Of a stretch of DNA of 16,925 bases, positions 1 to 6,345 are shown piece after piece. Within the stretch, counting starts at the first letter, position 1; every line of letters begins with the position of its first letter. The position numbers and the translations under genes are program-made. Origin of the DNA: Bacteroidales bacterium (GTDB lineage: Bacteria > Bacteroidota > Bacteroidia > Bacteroidales > SM23-62); contig JADHVS010000088.1 in the NCBI GenBank assembly GCA_016783865.1, positions 1 through 16,925 of the forward strand, read 5' to 3'. The notes beneath the pieces were generated by a model, which did not search any database, was not told where the DNA came from, and was given only the letters and a program-made list of their open reading frames with translations.

Positions 1-137
1 TTGACTCTCCTCGCAGCAAGCTGCGAGGAATCATCGATCCTTTATATAAATTTTTAATTGCGCTCGCTAACCCCGCAGCAAGCTACGGGGAAACGAGTTT
101 CTGAGTTCGGCGAAGCCAATGCGCTCGCAGGATTCAA
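1..137. repeat. REP-like double-hairpin repeat, copy 1
   Basis: Two GC-rich palindromes lie about 40 bp apart with an AT-rich linker. Hairpin A (8-29) has arms TCCTCGCAGC and GCTGCGAGGA around a two-base centre. Hairpin B (71-90) has arms CCCCGCAGC and GCTACGGGG with one mismatch. The segment 13-137 recurs at 16459-16583 with the same length and only two substitutions that I can find. The first 13 bases recur at 15517 in a third, diverged copy. The element reads open in one frame but has no protein-like features, so I do not call a gene here. It resembles the palindromic units mobilised by REP-associated tyrosine transposases, but no such transposase is in the window. The left edge may lie outside the window. 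Confidence 0.75.
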
Positions 138-323
138 AGAACAACAAAAGTATTTGCAAATTGCTCTCCATTATTATATTGTTTTTCAATGGTGTGCCCG
201 AATGCCTAGCATTTCATTGCCACCTGGCAGTCCAATTTGCAATACATTTGTTTTATTGATAATCCCCATCAAATATTTTGATAATAATTCCTTTGTGAGT
301 CCTTTGAGTCCCTTATGGTAAAT
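138..323. other. AT-rich intergenic stretch, no gene seen
   Basis: This stretch lies between the first repeat copy and the end of hicB. It is AT-rich. On the minus strand it stays open in the hicB frame for 45 codons after the hicB stop (to a TGA at 186-188), but there is no plausible start and no recognisable motif, so I read it as spacer or an old remnant. Confidence 0.4.
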
Positions 324-716
324 TTAAAACAGAAAGCGAACCTCAGAAAGTTCTCTGCCGATTTGCTGAACTCCTTTAAGTATTCTTTTTGTCTGTTCCG
401 GGGAAGGCTTTTTAATACCTTTGATATATTGTGCTAAAAGGCTCTGATTCATTCCTATACGTTCAGAAAGGGCTTTTGCATTAATAACCCTGTAAAAAGC
501 AAAAAAACTTTTCAGATCGTATACAAATTCAATTTCATCAATTGTATAGGTAAAACCTTTATCTTCAAAGGAAAGGTTGACAGCTTCCAGTATCATTTCT
601 TTCAGTTCATCAAAGGTATCCCCCTGGGTATTAATAGAAATATTTCCTACCAAAGCATGAGCACTGTATCCCAAATCCTCTTTGGTTATGGTCATCGTTA
701 TTTTTGGCTTCTTCAT
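324..716 (-). CDS. hicB: HicB-type antitoxin with C-terminal helix-turn-helix
   Basis: 130-residue antitoxin of a type II toxin-antitoxin pair. In the HicAB family, HicB binds and neutralises the HicA ribonuclease and represses the operon. The N-terminal half (about residues 5-55, with D-L-G-Y-S-A and the helix T-F-D-E-L-K-E-M-I-L-E-A) fits the partial RNase H-like HicB fold. The C-terminal part (about 78-125, A-L-S-E-R-I-G-M-N-Q-S-L-L-A-Q-Y-I-K-G) is an XRE-like helix-turn-helix. Its start overlaps the hicA stop by 4 bases (ATGA, 713-716), so the two are translationally coupled. The order toxin then antitoxin is usual for hicAB. A 16-bp palindrome upstream of hicA (933-948) is the likely operator for this protein. 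Family assignment is confident; activity is inferred. Confidence 0.88.
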   Translation of the reverse strand: MKKPKITMTITKEDLGYSAHALVGNISINTQGDTFDELKEMILEAVNLSFEDKGFTYTIDEIEFVYDLKSFFAFYRVINAKALSERIGMNQSLLAQYIKGIKKPSPEQTKRILKGVQQIGRELSEVRFLF

Positions 717-910
717 CTTTTATAGGTTTTAATTTCAGCGTCTTTTAATATCGATTTAAGTGTACCTTTTTTCACTTCTTTACTTGAATGGAGAGGAACA
801 ACCACTTGTTTTTTCTTTAGTGGATGCCGCATTATTACATGACTGCCTGCTCTTCTTATTTCATACCAACCATCATCTTTAAGCAGTTTAAGTAATTCTT
901 TACTTTTCAT
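713..910 (-). CDS. hicA: HicA-type mRNA interferase toxin
   Basis: 65-residue toxin with the small dsRBD-like HicA fold. HicA proteins cleave mRNA when not held by HicB. The sequence has the family pattern: an N-terminal K-E-L-L-K-L-L-K-D-D-G-W-Y, then R-R-A-G-S-H-V-I-M-R-H-P with the conserved histidine (His24) needed for RNase activity, then V-V-V-P-L-H and a C-terminal helix K-K-G-T-L-K-S-I-L-K-D-A. Length is normal for HicA. It is first in the operon and overlaps hicB by 4 bases. The ATG at 908-910 lies about 18 bases downstream of a good Bacteroidota -7 box (TACTTTTG, 935-928 on the minus strand). Nothing suggests truncation, so the toxin is probably intact. Confidence 0.9.
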   Translation of the reverse strand: MKSKELLKLLKDDGWYEIRRAGSHVIMRHPLKKKQVVVPLHSSKEVKKGTLKSILKDAEIKTYKR

Positions 911-927
911 AAAGCTGACATTTCATT

Positions 928-948
928 CAAAAGTAATAAATTTATTAC
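928..948 (-). promoter_or_regulatory. hicAB promoter with overlapping 16-bp palindromic operator
   Basis: A perfect palindrome GTAATAAATTTATTAC spans 933-948. On the minus strand its last three bases are the start of TACTTTTG (935 down to 928), which matches the Bacteroidota -7 consensus TAnnTTTG and lies 18 bases before the hicA ATG. A repressor dimer on the palindrome would block polymerase, which fits autorepression by the helix-turn-helix of HicB. I see no clear -33 element. The palindrome is seen directly; its binding by HicB is inferred. Confidence 0.65.
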
Positions 949-1054
949 CTAATTAGAATTGATTCATTGCAATTTTTTCAGAGAATAACAATACCATGTA
1001 TCGGTTATTAAAGAAATTAATCACTTATGCTTTCTTCCAATACGGTAAGCTATA

Positions 1055-1145
1055 TTAACATAATGCTTATAACATTATAGGACAAATAACCGGAAGTTCA
1101 AACTGCTATCGATGTGATTCGTCCTATAATTAGTCACTATGTTAA
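1055..1145. repeat. Nested inverted repeat, 91 bp
   Basis: Outer arms TTAACATA (1055-1062) and TATGTTAA (1138-1145) are perfect complements. Inside them the 10-bp arms ATTATAGGAC (1074-1083) and GTCCTATAAT (1121-1130) are also perfect complements, enclosing 37 bases. The left and right gaps between arms are 11 and 7 bases. It has no gene inside and no T-run, so it is not a standard terminator. It could be a miniature mobile element, the ends of an excised element, or a structured RNA. Confidence 0.5.
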
Positions 1146-1298
1146 ATAGCCGCACTGTTGGCTTATTCCGGGGCAATATTTTTTGGAAATTCAGCAACTT
1201 GCGAACTGATTCTCATAATCTACCCCAACCGCGCCCAGGTTATATTTGACAAATCCGCAAAAGAATATTGAGTACTGATTGCAAAAGCCGGATACCAA

Positions 1299-1336
1299 GA
1301 ACCACTTACTCCGGATCCAATTACGCCGGATTTTCC
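1299..1336 (+). repeat. Imperfect repeat, left copy (partner 2373-2416)
   Basis: GAACCA followed by a CTCCGGA block and, after a short gap, CCGGATTTT is seen here and again at 2373-2416. The two copies differ by substitutions and about 6 bases of spacing. They bracket the membrane-protein gene 1616-2326. In one frame both read P-R-T-[TS]-[YF]-S-G, so they may be remnants of the same coding sequence rather than a functional element. The similarity is modest and could be chance. Confidence 0.3.
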
Positions 1337-1615
1337 AATTACTTTGATATTGTATAAAAAAGAAAATCATTTGCTGGCAAGAGTGTATATGAAAATTTGT
1401 TTGCCGCACCTTTAATATTTCACCCATTTTTTGTCTATGAATATTCAAATCACTAACTTTCAATACGTAATTGGCTGAATTCTCAGAATAGTAAAATACA
1501 TGGAACAGTTTCGCAATCTGATCTCACCTGTCAGCGATACAGGGTTTTGATATCAAAAATCATATATGATGCAGAGGCTGACTCTGGAAATACCATTTTG
1601 CAATAAAAATTAACC

Positions 1616-2326
1616 ATGAAAAAAAGTAATCAAAAAAAATCAAAGAAAGATGAACCTCAGCTTATCTCTTATTTAACACTAAGAAAAGCAGTAGGTATTC
1701 TCGGCATTACATTTCCCATTGTCCTGGTTATCGGATCTGTAGTAGGAGCCGACTGCAAGGAAATTCAGAGTTCAATAAGCAGCTATTATCACACAGGCAT
1801 GAGGGATGTTTTTGTCGGTTTTATATGTGCAATCTGTTTGTTTTTGTTTGCATACAAAGGTTATGATTATATAGATTCCATTGCAGGGAATCTGGCATGC
1901 CTGTTTGGATTAGGTGCTGCATTCTTTCCAACATCAATTACAGGTTCATTGACTCATTGTATACCTGCACCCATAGATACTCAAATACTGAGTAGCTTAC
2001 ATTTTGTGTCAGCAGGCTTGTTTTTCCTTATGCTGGCTTATTTTTCATTAGTACTATTTACAAAAGGGGCGAAAAAACCATCAAGAAGAAAACTTAAACG
2101 AAATATGCTATACAAAATATGCGGGTATATAATTCTTGGAAGCCTTTTATTAATCGCTGTATATTTCGCACTGCTTGAGAGAAGGTATCCGATACTTCAA
2201 AACTACGATCCTGTTTTTTGGCTTGAAACTTTGGCTCTTTGGGCATTCGGAATTTCCTGGTTAACAAAAGGTAAAGCGTTGTTGGTCGATTTGGATATGA
2301 AGAAAAAAGAAATGCTTAAGATTTAA
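1616..2326 (+). CDS. Six-helix membrane protein of unknown function
   Basis: 236-residue integral membrane protein. A lysine-rich N-terminus (residues 1-23) stays inside, followed by hydrophobic segments at about 25-45, 64-80, 89-107, 125-148, 166-187 and 198-216. A conserved-looking motif lies between helices 1 and 2: S-S-I-S-S-Y-Y-H-T-G-M-R-D-V-F-V-G (about 52-68). I recognise this as typical of a widespread uncharacterised bacterial membrane family, possibly near DUF998, but I cannot name a function. The ATG at 1616 is followed by a poly-lysine start and has an A-rich, SD-free leader, normal for Bacteroidota. It is AT-rich compared with the genes after 3792. It stands alone, with 98 bases to the next ORF, so an operon with the ATPase is possible but not shown. 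Confidence 0.8.
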   Translation: MKKSNQKKSKKDEPQLISYLTLRKAVGILGITFPIVLVIGSVVGADCKEIQSSISSYYHTGMRDVFVGFICAICLFLFAYKGYDYIDSIAGNLACLFGLGAAFFPTSITGSLTHCIPAPIDTQILSSLHFVSAGLFFLMLAYFSLVLFTKGAKKPSRRKLKRNMLYKICGYIILGSLLLIAVYFALLERRYPILQNYDPVFWLETLALWAFGISWLTKGKALLVDLDMKKKEMLKI

Positions 2327-2372
2327 ATCCAATATTTTATTTAAGGAGCCATCTGGATAATCCTGACGCCGA

Positions 2373-2416
2373 GAACCAGCTTCTCCGGAAATGATTGCTC
2401 AATCACCCCGGATTTT
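2373..2416 (+). repeat. Imperfect repeat, right copy (partner 1299-1336)
   Basis: GAACCA, then CTTCTCCGGA, then CCGGATTTT after a longer gap; see the left copy. It lies between the membrane-protein gene and the ATPase gene. Confidence 0.3.
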
Positions 2417-2493
2417 GCACTTAAATGCTGCGATACCTGGCCTTTGATTTTTTACAATTTTGGAATCTGAATCCAACATTGTTAATTTATGGT

Positions 2494-3657
2494 ATGATAC
2501 CACGCGAAGCAGAAGAGGAACTACTTTCATTGTCAGCCCAGTTTAAAGCAGTGGCTGTAACCGGACCACACCAATCAGGAAAAACAACACTGGTAAGAAA
2601 GGTTTTTTCAAACAAGCCATATGCTAATCCCGAAAATCCGGATATCCGGAAATTTGCATTAGAAGATCCCAGGGGTTTTTTATCCAATTACCCGGATGGG
2701 GCAGTCTTAGACGAAGCGCAACGTGCACCTGAATTATTTTCATACCTTCGGCAAATACTGGACGAGCGGGCTGAAAATGGATTATTCATCCTGACAGGTT
2801 CGAATAATTTCCTGATCCAGGAAAATATATCACAAAGTCTGGCCGGCAGGGCAGGGTATCTGTTTTTACTGCCTTTAAGCCTGAAGGAAATCAATAGGAC
2901 GGAGGAGAACAGCAACCATATTTTATTCCGGGGAGGTTATCCTGCACTCTGCCATGAAAAAGCCGACACGTCAAAATTTTACGCCAATTATATCCGTACC
3001 TATATTGAACGAGATGTAAGGCTGCTGAAAAATATCACCGATTTATATGCTTTCGAGCGGTTTATCCGACTGTGTGCCGGAAGAACAGGTCAATTGCTTA
3101 ATATGAGCAGCCTTTCAATGGAACTGGGTGTAGATGTAAAAACCATTGGTTCATGGATTGGTATACTGAAAACAAGCTTTATTGTTTTCAGGTTGCAACC
3201 TTACCATAAGAATTTTAATAAACGGATCGTAAAGACGCCCAAACTCTATTTTTATGATACAGGACTTGCCAGTGCATTATTGGGTTTGGAAAGTGCTTCT
3301 CAACTTTCGCTGAATCCTTTCAGGGGAAACCTTTTCGAGAACCTGGTTATTGTCGAATTTTTAAAACGCCGGTACAACCTTGGCAAATCGAACAACTTGT
3401 TCTTTTGGCGGGACAATACAGGAAATGAAATTGACCTGGTCATAGAAAAGGGTAATGACCAGGTGCCTGTTGAAATTAAATCGGGACAAAACCTTTCTGA
3501 AGAATCCTTTAAAGGCATCCGGTACTGGAACAAATTGACAGGAACCGAAGGTGGATTTCTTATATACGATGGGGATATGATTCAGAAAAGAAGCAATGGC
3601 ATTACAGCAGTACCAATAAAAGAAATGCATTCTACTGAAATATTTACTCAATTATAA
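2494..3657 (+). CDS. AAA_14 / DUF4143 family ATPase
   Basis: 387-residue P-loop ATPase of the common ATP-binding AAA_14-DUF4143 type, an archaeal-type ATPase family often found in islands and of unclear role. Walker A is G-P-H-Q-S-G-K-T-T (about residues 24-32) and Walker B is A-V-L-D-E-A-Q (70-76), followed by L-T-G-S-N-N (100-105) in the sensor position. The C-terminal DUF4143 half includes F-E-N-L-V-I-V-E (281-288), N-E-I-D-L-V-I (311-317) and V-E-I-K-S-G (326-331), an arrangement like a PD-(D/E)xK nuclease core. I chose ATG 2494 because the family begins right there (I-P-R-E-A); an in-frame ATG at 2425 would add 23 residues unlike the family. Usual length is about 370-420, so it looks complete. 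It is separated from the next gene by 134 bases. Confidence 0.88.
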   Translation: MIPREAEEELLSLSAQFKAVAVTGPHQSGKTTLVRKVFSNKPYANPENPDIRKFALEDPRGFLSNYPDGAVLDEAQRAPELFSYLRQILDERAENGLFILTGSNNFLIQENISQSLAGRAGYLFLLPLSLKEINRTEENSNHILFRGGYPALCHEKADTSKFYANYIRTYIERDVRLLKNITDLYAFERFIRLCAGRTGQLLNMSSLSMELGVDVKTIGSWIGILKTSFIVFRLQPYHKNFNKRIVKTPKLYFYDTGLASALLGLESASQLSLNPFRGNLFENLVIVEFLKRRYNLGKSNNLFFWRDNTGNEIDLVIEKGNDQVPVEIKSGQNLSEESFKGIRYWNKLTGTEGGFLIYDGDMIQKRSNGITAVPIKEMHSTEIFTQL

Positions 3658-3722
3658 AATTCACCGGGATAACATAATTCACTTTTACCTTGATGCTGAG
3701 GTTATAAGGAATAATTGTCAAA

Positions 3723-3736
3723 TATTTTTTTGCGAA
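3723..3736 (+). promoter_or_regulatory. TATTTTTTTGCGAA box upstream of the DUF6880-like gene
   Basis: This 14-base sequence is identical to 13813-13826 in the abiE operator region, and a related reverse copy (TCGCAAAAAAAA, 8887-8898) lies before the SNF2 gene. It sits 55 bases before the start at 3792. It may be a promoter element or a regulator site. The T-run makes chance recurrence plausible in an AT-rich genome, so confidence is low. Confidence 0.35.
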
Positions 3737-3791
3737 AGGCACTTAAAAACGACTCGTTTTACAAAAAGAATATTTCCAAAGCATTTCACTC

Positions 3792-5147
3792 ATGAATGAT
3801 GAAAGGAAAAAGAAGCTGATTGATCTGGGACCGGATGTTCTGGCTGATGCTTTGTTAAAGCTGGCTGAGTATGATGACACTGCAGATCGCCTGGTTGAAC
3901 GCCTTACCAGTGATCCGGATGATATCATCAGGAAATTTAAAAGAAGGATCAGCGGACTGAAACGAAGGAAAAGGTTTATTCACTGGAGGGAATCCAGGCA
4001 GTTTGCAGCGGAACTTGATGATTTGCTGGAGGATCTGGAAGAAGCAAATCCCGAGCCCTGTGCGGGAATGACCCTTGTGGCATCCTTTTTTGAGACAGAT
4101 CAGGGTGTATATGGGAATTGCGATGATTCGAGCGGCTATATCAGTAATGTTTACAGGTATGGTGCCAGCCGATTATTTGCCCAGTATGCATTTGCCTGTA
4201 GAAATAAGAAAAAAGTCCTTGATCTGTTGATAAAAACCTATTCCAATGATCCCTACGGTGTAAGGGAAGGATTATTGGATAAGGCCAGGGAAATGCTGGG
4301 TGACAAAGATGCAAAAAACGCAATACATATTTTTGAATTACTCGCAGAGGGAGAAAGCAATGAATTCCAGAAGCGTCATTTTCAACTTGCCATTGAGTCC
4401 CTGGCAAGGCAAACCGGTGATGCGAAACTTTTTGAAAAGGTCCGCCTGCAATCCCAACAGGAACCCGGGACTTCAACCTGCCTGGATATTGCCAGGGTAT
4501 ACCTGGAGAGTGGTCACCCCAATACAGCCCTGGAATGGATCGAAAGGATCCCTTCAGATGCATCATATATGTATAACGAGAGAATAGATCTTATGCAAAA
4601 GATTTACGGTCAATTGGGTGATTCCGGGAAACAGGAGGAAATGGCCTGGCTGAATTTCAGGACGCTCAGGTGTTTGAATACCCTGGATAATCTGCTTAAA
4701 ATAATCGGAGAGGAGAAAAAGGAACAGGTGATAGAGGATGAAGCTGCACTAATTATTGATGAAGGAGAGAATGATTATTCAGACATCCAGTTCCTTATCG
4801 ATGTAAAGAGGTTTGATGAAGCGGAGATTTGCATCCTGGTGAAAGCAGGAACCAGAACATTGAATGGTGACTACTATTATACACTGTTACCCATGGCAAA
4901 GGCATTGGAGTCTGAGGGAAGAAATCTGGCTGCAAGTATGATATACAGGGCACTTATGGAATCCATCCTGGACCGCAAATCCTATAAAGCCTATCCTCAT
5001 GCTGCAAGATACCTGCGAAAGCTTGATATGCTGGCTGTGGAGATTGACGATTGGCAGGACCTGGGTGAACATGGAGAATATCATGTGTGGCTGAACCAGG
5101 TCCACGGAAAGAAAACCAGTTTCTGGAGGCATTACAGGGGTGAGTAA
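3792..5147 (+). CDS. DUF6880-like helical-repeat protein
   Basis: 451-residue mostly alpha-helical protein. The N-terminal part fits what I know as DUF6880: L-A-D-A-L-L-K-L-A-E-Y-D-D-T-A-D-R-L (about 17-34), then R-R-K-R-F-I-H-W-R-E-S (57-67), and later C-D-D-S-S-G-Y-I-S-N-V-Y-R-Y-G (110-124). The rest is a run of helix pairs with TPR-like spacing (for example 165-300), which suggests protein-protein binding. Proteins of this kind are often encoded beside SWIM-finger or helicase genes, which matches the locus here. No catalytic motif is visible. The ATG at 3792 is the first in frame. The next gene starts 18 bases after its stop, so co-transcription is likely. The name rests on recalled motifs and is fairly but not fully secure. 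Confidence 0.78.
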   Translation: MNDERKKKLIDLGPDVLADALLKLAEYDDTADRLVERLTSDPDDIIRKFKRRISGLKRRKRFIHWRESRQFAAELDDLLEDLEEANPEPCAGMTLVASFFETDQGVYGNCDDSSGYISNVYRYGASRLFAQYAFACRNKKKVLDLLIKTYSNDPYGVREGLLDKAREMLGDKDAKNAIHIFELLAEGESNEFQKRHFQLAIESLARQTGDAKLFEKVRLQSQQEPGTSTCLDIARVYLESGHPNTALEWIERIPSDASYMYNERIDLMQKIYGQLGDSGKQEEMAWLNFRTLRCLNTLDNLLKIIGEEKKEQVIEDEAALIIDEGENDYSDIQFLIDVKRFDEAEICILVKAGTRTLNGDYYYTLLPMAKALESEGRNLAASMIYRALMESILDRKSYKAYPHAARYLRKLDMLAVEIDDWQDLGEHGEYHVWLNQVHGKKTSFWRHYRGE

Positions 5148-5165
5148 ATGCTCTTATAAAGTAAA

Positions 5166-5906
5166 ATGAGTTATATCAACCGATTTAAATTGATACAAGC
5201 TATAATGAAGGGTGTACTTCCTGACCAGGCTCAATTGCTATCAACGGTTGATAGACAGAAAATTTTAAATAAAATCTATAAAAGCGAACCTGAATTACAA
5301 GATATCGGGAAATTTTATATTACCGATGATCCAATGGAGGAAGAAAATTGGTCAAAAATGCTACCAAAGGATAAGCAAAAGATATTGAAACTAAATGCTA
5401 AAATTAAAAAATCAATTAATCTTAAAAAGGTGATATTTGAGTTGACCAATTATAAAGAAAAATATCAGGAGGTACCGACTATTTATAACTATTTGACTAT
5501 GGCCTACCATAATGCAAATCTACCAGAAAAATATTACGATAGCCTAATTGAAACTGTTGAGAGATTTCCCGGTTATTTATTTGGAAAGATATCATTATCT
5601 GAATATTACCTCAATAATAACGAATTTTTTAAAATTCCTCGTTTATTGGATAATAAGTTCGAAATAACTCAACATTACCCTACCGGTAAAGAAATATTCC
5701 ATATCTCTGAAGTAAGAGGATTTTACTTCATTACAGGCAGATATTTTGCACAAGCCGGAAAAATTGAAAAAGCGTATAGATCATATTTTTTATTGAATGA
5801 CCTTGACAATAATCATGAAACAACCGAAATTCTTGGACATGAAATATTGAAATATGAACTGGATATCTTTAAAGATGGATTTAATATACGAAAGAGGAAA
5901 AAATAG
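5166..5906 (+). CDS. AT-rich hypothetical protein, helical-repeat character
   Basis: 246-residue protein that I do not recognise. It is rich in lysine, isoleucine, asparagine and tyrosine. Segments such as V-P-T-I-Y-N-Y-L-T-M-A-Y-H-N-A-N-L-P (about 101-118) and Y-F-I-T-G-R-Y-F-A-Q-A-G-K-I-E-K-A-Y (about 187-204) have the alternation expected of TPR-like helix pairs; no catalytic residues stand out. It ends in R-K-R-K-K. Its base composition is clearly more AT-rich than the genes on both sides, which suggests separate acquisition. It starts 18 bases after the DUF6880-like gene. The frame stays open for 51 codons past its TAG stop (to 6062), so the annotated end may reflect a recent stop or an unusual extension. 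Confidence 0.6.
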   Translation: MSYINRFKLIQAIMKGVLPDQAQLLSTVDRQKILNKIYKSEPELQDIGKFYITDDPMEEENWSKMLPKDKQKILKLNAKIKKSINLKKVIFELTNYKEKYQEVPTIYNYLTMAYHNANLPEKYYDSLIETVERFPGYLFGKISLSEYYLNNNEFFKIPRLLDNKFEITQHYPTGKEIFHISEVRGFYFITGRYFAQAGKIEKAYRSYFLLNDLDNNHETTEILGHEILKYELDIFKDGFNIRKRKK

Positions 5907-6345
5907 TTGATATCAGTGAGAAAAGTAGCCACCATCGTATATTGGCAATGTGAAGATAACAGAATAATAAAGTCTCATATCCCAATTTTTTATTTTCAAA
6001 TGGGGGATCTAAACGAACATGAAATTTCACAACATCTAAATATATTATATACAAATTTCTGAATTTGTTGAAAACCTGTATAATACAAATGAATTTTTCA
6101 TAATACTGATTATAAATAATACCTTCGGTCTAATGGCAGGCGTAATGATTGATAACATTTAAGAGCATTCCAATGCGCGTAACATTTTTCTTCTCGCACA
6201 ATATCTTAGTTAAAGCGATTATTGTGAAGATTGTTCTTTAGAAGATGGTATCGGGCCCAATTATAAACTGCCATGATTGCGATGGAAAAGTTTATTATTA
6301 TTTCTGAGTTTAAAATATCCAAACCCTTGATATCAGTTATTCAAA
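5907..6345. other. AT-rich intergenic region bracketed by 11-bp direct repeats
   Basis: This gap of about 440 bases before the radical SAM gene opens and closes with TTGATATCAGT (5907-5917 and 6327-6337). The first copy follows the upstream stop codon directly, and the second lies 8 bases before the radical SAM start. Inside are the in-frame continuation of the upstream gene (to 6062), a short hairpin ACAAATT-TCTG-AATTTGT (6051-6068) without a T-run, and otherwise no gene. I see no terminal inverted repeats. Confidence 0.45.
6000..6062 (+). CDS. Possible 20-residue peptide ORF
   Basis: A tiny frame beginning ATG-GGG-GAT reads M-G-D-L-N-E-H-E-I-S-Q-H-L followed by seven residues and TGA. Its N-terminus aligns without gaps to the tiny ORF at 8735-8824 (M-A-M-I-D-D-H-E-I-T-R-H-L). 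It lies upstream of the radical SAM enzyme, so it could be a precursor peptide. It is also the tail of the frame that continues from the upstream gene past its TAG. There is no visible SD sequence. It may equally be a remnant or chance. Confidence 0.2.
   Translation: MGDLNEHEISQHLNILYTNF

Larger units (their letters stand above)
911..1615. other. 705-bp intergenic region without a convincing gene
   Basis: This is the divergent gap between hicA (minus) and the membrane-protein gene (plus). It holds the hicAB promoter (928-948), a nested inverted repeat (1055-1145), and a GC-richer patch around 1200-1340 with a CCGG-containing segment that is echoed after the membrane-protein gene. A minus-strand frame at 1191-1463 is open for 90 codons, but its composition is unlike a protein (runs of F, I, Q, W, C) and it has no family motif, so I do not call it. 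The patch 1180-1340 may be a decayed coding remnant. Just before 1616 a TACCATTTTG sequence (1590-1599) resembles a -7 box with extra spacing. Confidence 0.5.

Noticed and set aside
58..321. Open frame of 87 codons at the left edge
   Set aside because: It runs through the hairpin repeat and AT-rich spacer, and has no protein-like pattern; the frame is a by-product of the repeat.
186..323. In-frame 45-codon continuation after the hicB stop
   Set aside because: HicB already has full family length and no motif is seen in the extension.
1191..1463. Minus-strand frame of 90 codons
   Set aside because: Odd composition, no family motif, no promoter; lies in a patch that looks like decayed DNA.
2425..2493. 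Upstream ATG start for the AAA_14 ATPase
   Set aside because: The 23 extra residues (hydrophobic, F/W/L-rich) do not fit the family, which starts close to ATG 2494.
6051..6068. Terminator hairpin ACAAATT-TCTG-AATTTGT
   Set aside because: AT-only-like stem without a following T-run; too weak to call.
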